Shown here piece after piece: positions 33,704 to 40,259 of a DNA stretch of 40,259 bases (within the stretch, counting starts at the first letter, position 1; each line of letters opens with the position of its first letter). A program made the position numbers and the translations under genes. The notes beneath the pieces are model-generated. The model searched no databases, was not told the origin of the DNA, and was given only the letters and a program-made list of their open reading frames with translations. Source of the DNA: Lachnospiraceae bacterium (GTDB lineage Bacteria; Bacillota; Clostridia; Lachnospirales; Lachnospiraceae); contig JAFYBJ010000028.1 in the NCBI GenBank assembly GCA_017540265.1, positions 1-40,259 on the forward strand, in the 5' to 3' direction.

Positions 33704-35613
33704 TTTGCAAGTATCTCCTGAAACCATGTCCAGGTATCGGCGTTTTCGAGACCTATGCGCCAGCCTCCGGCGCTGGTGATGCCGCACCCGGCAAGTACAT
33801 TAAGCTTTGCCCTCATAGACTGTTCGTCTTCGAGCCATACCCGGTATTTTGCAGTGCCGTCAGCGGATTCGCCGTAGTTCTGGCAGGCTTCCGCATCCCA
33901 GCTTAAGTTTAAACCGTTCTTTGCGGCAAAGTTTATTGCCGTATCCATACCTACTGCATCTGAATGCGTATCGTTTCCTTCTGTGCGCCATATGCGTGTG
34001 TAGAAGGGGAGTATGCTGATGATCTTTTCTGCGGGAATACCTCTGTCGATGGCTTTTTTAACACCGTCTTCTATAAAGCCCACACTGGCTACGGAACCTA
34101 CTTCGGAACCTGCCCAGTGCTCATTGTACTGCATCAGACAGATATAATCCGCACAGAGTCCCTGTTCTTTATAATTGTAGTAGATATTTCCTTCGTTCGG
34201 CGCAAAATCATCGACGGAAAGGATTATCCCGGCTTTCCTTGTTTCTATTGAAAGTTCCCTTATGAACTGAACATAATGGGGGCCGGTCTTTGAATCTATG
34301 CGCTCGATATCAAGGTTTATGCCGTCAGCGCCGCAGGCTGAGACAGACGAAAGCAGATTGTTTATAAGTGTCTGTCTGTGCGCCGAGGATGAAAAGATGG
34401 CATATTCGTCCACGTCATTTGTAAGATCCTCAAGCAGAGCCCATACCTTATAGCCTCTTTCATGGGCAGCAGTTACATATGCAGCTGAGGAATGATCCAG
34501 ATAGTTTCCTTCATTATCATTTAAGAAAAACCAGGTGGGGGATATGACGTTCATGCATGCGGTATTTATGCTTATGGCTTTTATGCTGCTGCCGTTATCC
34601 GGCATACCGAGCTGGTGAAAGCCAAGGAAGACAGATCCCATTTCCTGCCGTGCGCTCATATAATCGCTTTCGGGATCGTAAGCACCGCTTACTGCTTCTG
34701 CTGCTGTATCCGCATAGGAGGTAAGCTTGTCATTTTCAAGATATCCGATAAAGCAGTCACGGGTTTTTACCTTGGTCCAGTTTTCCATGCTCTCAAGCAC
34801 TTCAACTTTGTCTCCCGCCGAGACGGGGGTGAGCACATCACTCTTTACTCCGCCTTTATATCTTACGTAGCTGTCCTCGGAAACCTCGGCCAGTTTATCA
34901 GTTCCCCACTCGGTATAAACCTGCATGCGGTTGGGATCTTCGAAAAATTCATAGGAGAAGTTTGAGAAAAGCTTCACATAATCGGCCCAGATATATACTT
35001 TGCCGTCTTTGTCGTAAACAGCCGCAGGTTTTTCGAGACTTGTCTCCCCGGCGTTTGTTGTATAGTGATCGCTGTCATCGCCTATGGTAACCGCATAAAT
35101 GTCATCCGAGGTGGAGTAGAGCAGCTTGTTCTCATCGGTATTAAGATAGAATCTTTTTGTAAAAAGGTCATAAACGGTATCGGATGAAAAATAAACACCC
35201 CCGTTTATAAGTTTTCCTCTTGCTTCTATACGGGTATCCTGAAGTATTATGGCAATATCATCCGTGGAAAAAAGATTGAAATATTCATTCATATCCGCAT
35301 ATTGGGTGGAATAGGAATATTTTTCGGGATAAAGTATCTCAAGTATGCTGTGGAAACTGAATTTCTCCCCGCTGTCCATGACCGTTTTTATACGGCTGCC
35401 GAAGGCAACAGCAATGATAATGAATATGAGGAGCAGGGCAACAGCAAAGCTTACAAGCCTGTGGCCGAAGCTCTTTATCATGTCCATATCGGGCTCTCTC
35501 TCGGGCTCGCCCCTTCGTCTGCTCCTTCGCCTTGCGGTACTGCTGCGGCGCTTTACGGCTCCCGGCCTGCGTTTTCTGCCGTGCCTTTCCGTATTTCTTT
35601 CATCCTGCGGCAT
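33700..35613 (-). CDS. Membrane-anchored GH18-type glycoside hydrolase (YaaH/SleL-like)
   Basis: The 637-aa protein has a very Arg-rich cytoplasmic N terminus (about 10-35), one transmembrane helix (52-72) and a middle region with copper-amine-oxidase-like and SH3-like beta modules (about 100-296). A GH18 barrel covers about 325-637. The catalytic segment DGINLDIE (430-437) has Asn in place of the third Asp, as in YaaH/SleL-like enzymes, and keeps the acid Glu437. The likely substrate is peptidoglycan or another beta-1,4 GlcNAc polymer. AAGGAG precedes the ATG. First gene of the minus-strand operon, with an unusually structured leader. Confidence 0.88.
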   Translation of the reverse strand: MPQDERNTERHGRKRRPGAVKRRSSTARRRSRRRGEPEREPDMDMIKSFGHRLVSFAVALLLIFIIIAVAFGSRIKTVMDSGEKFSFHSILEILYPEKYSYSTQYADMNEYFNLFSTDDIAIILQDTRIEARGKLINGGVYFSSDTVYDLFTKRFYLNTDENKLLYSTSDDIYAVTIGDDSDHYTTNAGETSLEKPAAVYDKDGKVYIWADYVKLFSNFSYEFFEDPNRMQVYTEWGTDKLAEVSEDSYVRYKGGVKSDVLTPVSAGDKVEVLESMENWTKVKTRDCFIGYLENDKLTSYADTAAEAVSGAYDPESDYMSARQEMGSVFLGFHQLGMPDNGSSIKAISINTACMNVISPTWFFLNDNEGNYLDHSSAAYVTAAHERGYKVWALLEDLTNDVDEYAIFSSSAHRQTLINNLLSSVSACGADGINLDIERIDSKTGPHYVQFIRELSIETRKAGIILSVDDFAPNEGNIYYNYKEQGLCADYICLMQYNEHWAGSEVGSVASVGFIEDGVKKAIDRGIPAEKIISILPFYTRIWRTEGNDTHSDAVGMDTAINFAAKNGLNLSWDAEACQNYGESADGTAKYRVWLEDEQSMRAKLNVLAGCGITSAGGWRIGLENADTWTWFQEILAK

Positions 35614-35657
35614 ATAATATCTCCTTGGGGATGGTATAGTATTTAGATTTTGTGATA

Positions 35658-35696
35658 AAAATCCTCATGCAGATACATCTGCATTCGGATTTTGTA
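35658..35696. repeat. 39-bp hairpin repeat, copy 1
   Basis: AAAATCC arms and inner ATGCAGAT/ATCTGCAT arms form a near-perfect palindrome. It is identical over 39 bp to 35828-35866 and lies just upstream of the GH18 gene start. Confidence 0.92.
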
Positions 35697-35827
35697 ATCA
35701 AAAAGCGATATCCGGATTGCTTCGTTTCGTTACGAAACTCGCGCAATCCGGAAACATTCGGAATCCGCTAAACAGCCCGGTTCCGGTCTGTTTGCTGCTT
35801 CCTCATGTTTCTGCGGGTTCCAAAGTC

Positions 35828-35866
35828 AAAATCCTCATGCAGATACATCTGCATTCGGATTTTGTA
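35828..35866. repeat. 39-bp hairpin repeat, copy 2
   Basis: An exact second copy of 35658-35696, enclosed by extra arms GGGTTCCAAAG (35815-35825) and CCTTGGAACCC (35867-35877). Confidence 0.92.
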
Positions 35867-35886
35867 CCTTGGAACCCTGATATCGC

Positions 35887-35915
35887 ATTATAGCAAAACA
35901 GAAGCTTTTAGTCAC
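35887..35915 (-). promoter_or_regulatory. Promoter of the minus-strand GH18-tsaC-rpiB operon
   Basis: On the minus strand GTGACT (-35, 35910-35915) is 17 nt from TATAAT (-10, 35887-35892), with a TGC extension. This is one of the best sigma-A matches in the window. One arm of a 13-bp inverted repeat fills the spacer. Confidence 0.7.
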
Positions 35916-35995
35916 CTGTGCAGGGATCGGAGGCAATTATCCGTGAAATATCCGCTCATCCTTATGCCTGTGAAGGAAACAATAAAAGCTTCTGT
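35898..35995. repeat. 13-bp inverted repeat flanking the operon promoter
   Basis: ACAGAAGCTTTTA (35898-35910) and TAAAAGCTTCTGT (35983-35995) are exact inverted copies 72 nt apart. On the plus strand the second arm is followed by GATTTTTT, so the region could also be read as a terminated small RNA. On the minus strand the first arm lies between -35 and -10, fitting an operator pair. Confidence 0.7.
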
Positions 35996-36003
35996 GATTT
36001 TTT

Positions 36004-36308
36004 AAGGATACCTGCATATACCTGTTATGAAAATAAAAGAAAAATAACGTAAAGCATTGGTATATGAAATTATAAGATGTATCAAATTTAGCTCTGATGG
36101 ATCCCGGATTCAATCGGTGGAATAAAACAGAAATTTACCGATCAGGTTTAACCTGTAAGATGGACTTTGTTTAAGTCCCAGATCTGTCAGAAGTCTTAAA
36201 TTATAATGCCGGTACTGCCGGCCGTTCCTTCCTGCACATCAACTCCCTTCCGGTATAAGTCTCATGCAGGTATCCTGTGAGGAGAATTGTAATCGAGTTT
36301 AAAAATAA
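36004..36308. other. Gene-free stretch upstream of proS
   Basis: No convincing gene is seen. It contains a small palindrome CAGGTT-T-AACCTG (36145-36157), a TATAAT (36202-36207) without a good -35, and a short hairpin GCCGG/CCGGC (36208-36222). No T-box antiterminator sequence (the GGTGGTACCGCG-like core) is present. Confidence 0.6.
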
Positions 36309-36335
36309 TTGCAAGGGGAAATTTTGTGATATAAT
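36309..36335 (+). promoter_or_regulatory. Promoter of proS
   Basis: The extended -10 TGATATAAT (36327-36335) has a possible TTGCAA -35 (36309-36314) at a short 15-nt spacing. The start codon lies 39 nt beyond. Confidence 0.6.
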
Positions 36336-36374
36336 GTTTTGGATTTTACGATTAAATATCAAAGAGGTATAAAA

Positions 36375-37811
36375 ATGGCTGACAAAAAGATGGTGGAGGC
36401 TATCACCTCCATGAATGAAGATTTTGCGCAGTGGTACACAGATGTGGTAAAAAAAGCCGAGCTGTGCGATTATACATCCGTAAAGGGCTGTATGGTGATA
36501 CGCCCTGCGGGTTTTGCGATCTGGGAAAGGCTCAGGAATGAGCTGGATAAGCGCTTCAAGGAGACAGGCGTTCAGAACGTTTATCTTCCGATGTTCATTC
36601 CCGAGAGTCTTCTGCAGAAGGAGAAAGATCACGTGGAGGGTTTTGCTCCCGAAGTTGCATGGGTGACAGAAGGAGGGCAGCAGCCTCTTACGGACAGGCT
36701 TTGTGTACGTCCCACTTCCGAGACACTTTTCTGTGATTATTATAAGAATACAGTGCATTCCTACAGGGATCTTCCCCAGGTATGCAATCAGTGGTGTTCT
36801 GTTGTACGCTGGGAGAAAGAGACCAGACCTTTCCTGCGTTCCCGTGAATTCTTATGGCAGGAGGGGCATACGGCTCATGCCACCGCCGAAGAGGCTGAAG
36901 AGCGTACAGTACAGATGCTTAATGTATATGCGGATTTTCTTGAGGAATTCTGCGCTATTCCCGTGATAAAAGGAAGAAAGACGGATAAGGAAAAATTTGC
37001 CGGAGCAGAGTCAACATATACGGTTGAAGCTCTTATGCACGACGGAAAGGCACTTCAGAGCGGTACATCCCACAATTTCGGAGACGGTTTTGCAAGAGCA
37101 TTCGGCATACAGTATGCGGATAAGGACAATCACTTAAGCTATGTTCACCAGACATCATGGGGGGTTACCACCCGTCTTATCGGTGCCATCATCATGGTGC
37201 ATGGTGATGATTCCGGACTGGTGCTTCCTCCTAAAGTTGCGCCTGTGCAGATATGCATCGTTCCCATACAGCAGAAAAAGAAAGGGGTGCTTGAAAAGGC
37301 GGCAGAACTTAAGGAAAGCCTCGGAAAACAGTTCAGGGTGAAGCTCGATGATACGGACAAGACTCCCGGATTTAAATTCGCGGAGCAGGAGATGCGCGGT
37401 ATTCCCCTGCGTATAGAGATAGGTCCCAGGGATATCGAAAATGGAAAGTGTGTCGTGGTAAGGCGTGATAACGGAGAGAAGGAAGAGGTTTCTCTTGCAG
37501 GCCTTGAGGCAAGGATCGGCGAGATCCTTGAACAGATGCAGAAGGATATGTACGACAGCGCAAAGGCGCGTCGTGATTCCCAGACCTACGAAGCATCTGA
37601 TTATGAGGAATTTAAGAACATATTTGCGGAAAAGACAGGTTTTGTAAAAGCACTCTGGTGCGGTGACAGGGCCTGCGAGGATAAGATAAAGGAAGAACTT
37701 GCAGTTACAAGCCGCTGCATGCCGCTTGAAAACGCTGACGTGACGGAAGGGAGCTGCGTATGCTGCGGCAGACCTGCAAAGAAGATGGTTTACTGGGGGA
37801 AGGCGTACTGA
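36375..37811 (+). CDS. proS: Prolyl-tRNA synthetase, archaeal/eukaryotic-type
   Basis: The 478-aa class II enzyme charges tRNA-Pro. It lacks the large editing insertion of the standard bacterial form and has the C-terminal zinc-binding extension ([40 protein letters not shown]), as in type-3 ProRS. Motif 2 appears in [24 protein letters not shown] and the TxE-type loop in RPTSETLF. The ATG at 36375 follows AGAGG; the in-frame TTG at 36339 overlaps the promoter. Regulation is not by an obvious T-box. Confidence 0.95.
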   Translation: MADKKMVEAITSMNEDFAQWYTDVVKKAELCDYTSVKGCMVIRPAGFAIWERLRNELDKRFKETGVQNVYLPMFIPESLLQKEKDHVEGFAPEVAWVTEGGQQPLTDRLCVRPTSETLFCDYYKNTVHSYRDLPQVCNQWCSVVRWEKETRPFLRSREFLWQEGHTAHATAEEAEERTVQMLNVYADFLEEFCAIPVIKGRKTDKEKFAGAESTYTVEALMHDGKALQSGTSHNFGDGFARAFGIQYADKDNHLSYVHQTSWGVTTRLIGAIIMVHGDDSGLVLPPKVAPVQICIVPIQQKKKGVLEKAAELKESLGKQFRVKLDDTDKTPGFKFAEQEMRGIPLRIEIGPRDIENGKCVVVRRDNGEKEEVSLAGLEARIGEILEQMQKDMYDSAKARRDSQTYEASDYEEFKNIFAEKTGFVKALWCGDRACEDKIKEELAVTSRCMPLENADVTEGSCVCCGRPAKKMVYWGKAY

Positions 37812-37844
37812 TCAGTCTCTCACCCGTAACCGGATCTGATAATT

Positions 37845-37850
37845 TATAAT
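37845..37850 (+). promoter_or_regulatory. -10 element before ackA
   Basis: TATAAT sits 45 nt before the ackA start; no clear -35. ackA may also be read from proS, as no terminator separates them. Confidence 0.4.
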
Positions 37851-37894
37851 ATTGTGCACAGCACATAAAATATGATAACAGGAGGAAATGTTTT

Positions 37895-39088
37895 ATGAAG
37901 GTACTTGTGATCAACTGCGGCAGCTCGTCGCTTAAATACCAGCTCATCGATTCCGATTCGGAAGCGGTACTGGCAAAGGGGCTTGTGGAAAGAATAGGCA
38001 TAGAAGGCAGCATCCTTACACATCGTCCCGCAGGTAAGGATAAGGTGGAGATAAAGACTCCCATGGAGGATCATAACATAGCTGTAAAGCTTGTAATTGA
38101 TGCTCTTATAGACAAGGATCATGGTGTTATAAGCGATCTTTCCGAGATTGGCGCCGTAGGCCACAGAGTTGTTCACGGAGGAGAAAAGTTCAATAAGGCT
38201 GTTCTCATAACACCCGAGGTAAAGAAGGATATCGAGGAGCTTTCCGCTCTTGCGCCTCTTCACAATCCGGCAAACCTTATCGGCATAAATGCATGCGAGC
38301 AGAATATGCCCGGAGTTCCTCAGGCAGCGATCTTTGATACCGCATTCCATCAGACAATGCCTGCATCCTCATATATGTACGGTCTTCCTTATGAATATTA
38401 CGAGAAGTACAAGATCCGCCGTTACGGTTTCCATGGCACCAGCCATGATTATGTATCCGCAAGGGCTGCGGAGATCCTCGGCAAGAAGAGGGAAGATCTT
38501 AAGATAGTTGTTTGCCATCTTGGTAACGGCGCATCCATATCTGCTGTTAAGAACGGAAAGTGCGTAGACACATCCATGGGTCTCACTCCTCTTGAGGGTC
38601 TTATAATGGGAACACGTTCGGGAGATCTTGATCCCGCGATCCTTTCCTATGTAGGTGAAAAGGAAGGTCTTTCCGCAGCAGAGGTGAATAATGTGCTCAA
38701 TAAAAAGAGCGGTGTGTTTGGTCTTTCCGGCGGAGTATCTTCCGATTTCCGTGACTTAAACGCAGCTGCCGCAGATGGCAACGAGAAAGCAAAGCTTGCC
38801 CTTGATACCTATTATTACAGGGTTGCAAAATATGTTGCAGCTTATGCAGTACCTCTCGAGGGTATTGATGTGATAGCTTTTGCTGCAGGCGTGGGTGAAA
38901 ACGATCCCCAGGTTCGTGCAAAGGTTTGCGAGAAGCTTGCATTTATGGGTGTGAAGCTTGATGCTGCAAAGAATGATATGCGCGGCGAAGAGCAGATCAT
39001 CTCCGCAGATGATTCAAAGGTAACAGTTATGGTGGTACCTACAAACGAGGAGCTTGCAATAGCAAGACAGACCATAGCCCTGCTTTAA
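37895..39088 (+). CDS. ackA: Acetate kinase
   Basis: The 397-aa enzyme makes ATP from acetyl phosphate. [15 protein letters not shown] (with Asn7) is at the start; [33 protein letters not shown] and GTRSGDLDP cover substrate and nucleotide sites; length is standard. GGAGGAAA precedes the ATG at good spacing. Phosphotransacetylase is not adjacent, which differs from the common pta-ackA pair. Confidence 0.96.
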   Translation: MKVLVINCGSSSLKYQLIDSDSEAVLAKGLVERIGIEGSILTHRPAGKDKVEIKTPMEDHNIAVKLVIDALIDKDHGVISDLSEIGAVGHRVVHGGEKFNKAVLITPEVKKDIEELSALAPLHNPANLIGINACEQNMPGVPQAAIFDTAFHQTMPASSYMYGLPYEYYEKYKIRRYGFHGTSHDYVSARAAEILGKKREDLKIVVCHLGNGASISAVKNGKCVDTSMGLTPLEGLIMGTRSGDLDPAILSYVGEKEGLSAAEVNNVLNKKSGVFGLSGGVSSDFRDLNAAAADGNEKAKLALDTYYYRVAKYVAAYAVPLEGIDVIAFAAGVGENDPQVRAKVCEKLAFMGVKLDAAKNDMRGEEQIISADDSKVTVMVVPTNEELAIARQTIALL

Positions 39089-39121
39089 TCTGAATACATT
39101 ATAAATGCTGATGATTTTAAG

Positions 39122-39157
39122 CTGCCCCGGCTCTCCGGGGCAGTTTCTGTGTTTTTC
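39122..39157 (+). terminator. Rho-independent terminator after ackA
   Basis: The stem CTGCCCCGG / CCGGGGCAG with a CTCT loop is followed by a T-rich tail (TTTCTGTGTTTTT). Confidence 0.88.
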
Positions 39158-39180
39158 CCTGTGTATGTTTGAAAGGAAAT

Positions 39181-39216
39181 GCTGAAATGACAGAAAATGC
39201 TGAAATGACAGAAAAT
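39181..39216 (+). repeat. 18-bp tandem duplication at the MATE gene start
   Basis: GCTGAAATGACAGAAAAT occurs twice in a row (39181-39198, 39199-39216), each copy carrying an in-frame ATG (39187, 39205). It duplicates the first six codons (MTENAE). Confidence 0.9.
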
Positions 39217-40259
39217 AAGATGGGCGTAATGCCCGTAAAGAAGCTGATAATATCTATGTCGGTACCCATGATGTTTTCCATGCTGGTTCAGGCGCTTTAC
39301 AATATAGTGGACAGTGTCTTCGTATCATGGATATCGGAGGAAGCCCTTACAGCTGTAACCGTGGTCTTCCCCATACAGAATCTGATGATAGCTGTGGGAA
39401 CCGGTACCGGCGTAGGTATAAACGCGCTGCTTTCAAGATCATTGGGAGAAAAAAATTACAAGACAGCTGACAAGGCGGCAAACAGCGGTCTGCTCCTTGC
39501 TGTTTTCAGTTATCTGCTGTTTCTTCTGATAGGCTTTACCGCAGTGGAACCCTTTGTTTCATCCCAGACTGATTCTGCGCAGGTGAGGGAACTGGGAATA
39601 ACCTATGGAACGATCTGCTGCTGCTGTTCCATAGGAGTTTTCTTCCAGATCACACTGGAAAGACTGCTTCAGTCTACGGGACGCACCGTATTCAGCATGA
39701 TGTCGCAGCTTACGGGTGCCATCATAAATACCATAATGGATCCCATTCTCATCTTCGGACTGTTTGGCGCACCGAAGCTCGGAGTTGCCGGCGCAGCATG
39801 CGCAACGATCTTTGGTCAGGTGGTGGCTTCCTGCCTGGGTCTGTTCCTTAATCTGAAATATAATAAAGATATACACCTCTCTTTAAGCAGTATATTAAAA
39901 CCGGATAAGAATGTTATCAAAAGCATTTACGCTGTAGGAATTCCTTCGATACTCATGGTATCTGTTGGTTCCGTGATGACATATTTGCTTAATCTGATAC
40001 TGAAGCCTTTTTCATCAACCGCAACTGCAGTATACGGCGCGTATTTTAAGCTTCAGAGCTTTTTCTTCATGCCGGTATTCGGTTTGAATAACGGTTCCAT
40101 CCCCGTACTTGCATATAATCTGGGAGCAAGAAAAGCGGACAGGATAAAGGAAACACTTGGATTTTCGGTGAAGCTTGCTTTTGTGATAATGACCTGCGGT
40201 ACCATAGTTTTTGAATTGATCCCCACAGTGCTGCTTGGATTTTTCCATGCTTCAGATAA
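39187..40259 (+). CDS. MATE-family efflux transporter (3' truncated by the window)
   Basis: The open frame runs from ATG 39187 (AAAGGA upstream) to the window edge, 357 codons so far. It shows the MATE pattern: PVKKLIISMSVPMMFSMLVQALYNIVDSVFVSWI at TM1, LGEKN in the loop between TM2 and TM3, ERLLQSTGRT, DPILIFG and GVAGAACATIFGQ. About ten of the usual twelve helices are present. MATE pumps export drugs or cationic metabolites with Na+ or H+; the substrate is not predictable. It follows the ackA terminator. Confidence 0.92.
   Translation, partial: MTENAEMTENKMGVMPVKKLIISMSVPMMFSMLVQALYNIVDSVFVSWISEEALTAVTVVFPIQNLMIAVGTGTGVGINALLSRSLGEKNYKTADKAANSGLLLAVFSYLLFLLIGFTAVEPFVSSQTDSAQVRELGITYGTICCCCSIGVFFQITLERLLQSTGRTVFSMMSQLTGAIINTIMDPILIFGLFGAPKLGVAGAACATIFGQVVASCLGLFLNLKYNKDIHLSLSSILKPDKNVIKSIYAVGIPSILMVSVGSVMTYLLNLILKPFSSTATAVYGAYFKLQSFFFMPVFGLNNGSIPVLAYNLGARKADRIKETLGFSVKLAFVIMTCGTIVFELIPTVLLGFFHASD

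Larger units (their letters stand above)
35614..35880 (-). promoter_or_regulatory. Highly structured 5' leader of the GH18 operon
   Basis: Transcription from the minus promoter at 35887-35915 would give a leader of about 265 nt with four successive hairpins. These are GGGTTCCAA-type outer arms enclosing a 36-bp hairpin (35815-35877); AAACAG/CTGTTT around CCGG-TT-CCGG (35769-35792); a 10-bp stem TCCGGATTGC/GCAATCCGGA (35711-35752) with an inner GTTTCG-TTA-CGAAAC; and a second exact copy of the AAAATCC hairpin (35657-35696). The 3' arm of the last reads GGATTTTT on the RNA strand and could act as a terminator 40 nt before the start codon. No known riboswitch class is recognised. Confidence 0.55.

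Noticed and set aside
35805-36005. 66-aa open frame in the GH18-proS intergenic region
   Set aside because: It crosses the hairpin repeat and the minus-strand promoter, has no ribosome-binding site and no recognisable composition; treated as chance.
36003-36374. T-box riboswitch upstream of proS
   Set aside because: No T-box core (GGTGGTACCGCG-like) or terminator/antiterminator pair is seen; CCGGTACTGCCGG is just a short hairpin.
1-40259. CRISPR array, prophage, integrative element, tRNA or rRNA genes
   Set aside because: No spaced direct repeats of CRISPR type, no transposase/integrase, no tRNA cloverleaf or rRNA segments were found; gene content is housekeeping and codon use appears uniform.

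Overview
The window looks like ordinary chromosome from a low-to-mid GC Gram-positive member of the Clostridia, most likely a Lachnospiraceae-type gut anaerobe. The reasons are the glgC-glgD pair, a split transketolase, SpoVG, MecA, a DnaD-family primosome protein next to a DnaI/DnaC-type loader, the short archaeal/eukaryotic-type ProRS, acetate kinase, and TGnTATAAT extended -10 promoters. Genus-level assignment is inference. I see no phage, IS transposase, CRISPR array, tRNA or rRNA.

Layout. 1-233 is the tail of a large secreted protein with a bacterial Ig-like domain. After a terminator comes a 74-bp tandem hairpin repeat whose last partial copy is the promoter of a nitrilase-family amidase (aguB-like), followed by trkA-trkH (K+ uptake). 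4.3-8.9 kb carries a degenerate EAL/HDOD signalling protein, a GT-D-type putative glycosyltransferase overlapping a voltage-gated-like K+ channel, and galE. 9.0-9.7 kb holds an orphan protein that looks like a fragment of the PolC DNA polymerase C-terminus. 9.8-13.7 kb is an apparent operon of two acidic membrane-anchored proteins, a lipoprotein, a sugar nucleotidyltransferase and murC. Three directly abutting DnaA boxes then precede a dnaD-like/dnaC-like helicase-loader pair, followed by prs. 17.4-20.2 kb is glgC-glgD-spoVG. 20.3-23.6 kb is a DUF4230 protein and the pentose-phosphate genes rpe and transketolase N and C subunits. A convergent 7TM-PAS-HD-GYP gene and a flavin reductase are divergent around a 103-bp nearly perfect palindrome. 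26.4-30.45 kb is a three-gene operon with 4-nt overlaps: zinc-ribbon/Ig-like membrane protein, membrane-fused spermidine-synthase-like protein, MecA. On the minus strand, 35.6-30.5 kb is a five-gene operon (GH18-like, tsaC/sua5, rpiB, dCMP deaminase, PcsB-SleB-type hydrolase). It starts from a good promoter at about 35.9 kb with a roughly 265-nt leader full of hairpins, including a perfectly duplicated 39-bp hairpin. proS, ackA and a truncated MATE transporter finish the window.

Themes are envelope and polysaccharide metabolism (galE, murC, nucleotidyltransferases, glycogen, wall hydrolases), pentose-phosphate/PRPP supply (rpe, transketolase, rpiB, prs), K+ transport and replication initiation. 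The best candidates for undescribed biology are the structured leader at 35614-35880, the PolC-like orphan, the triple DnaA-box cluster at the loader operon, the 25.6-kb palindrome, and the zinc-ribbon/spermidine-synthase-like/MecA operon. All calls were made by eye from sequence; no database search was run.
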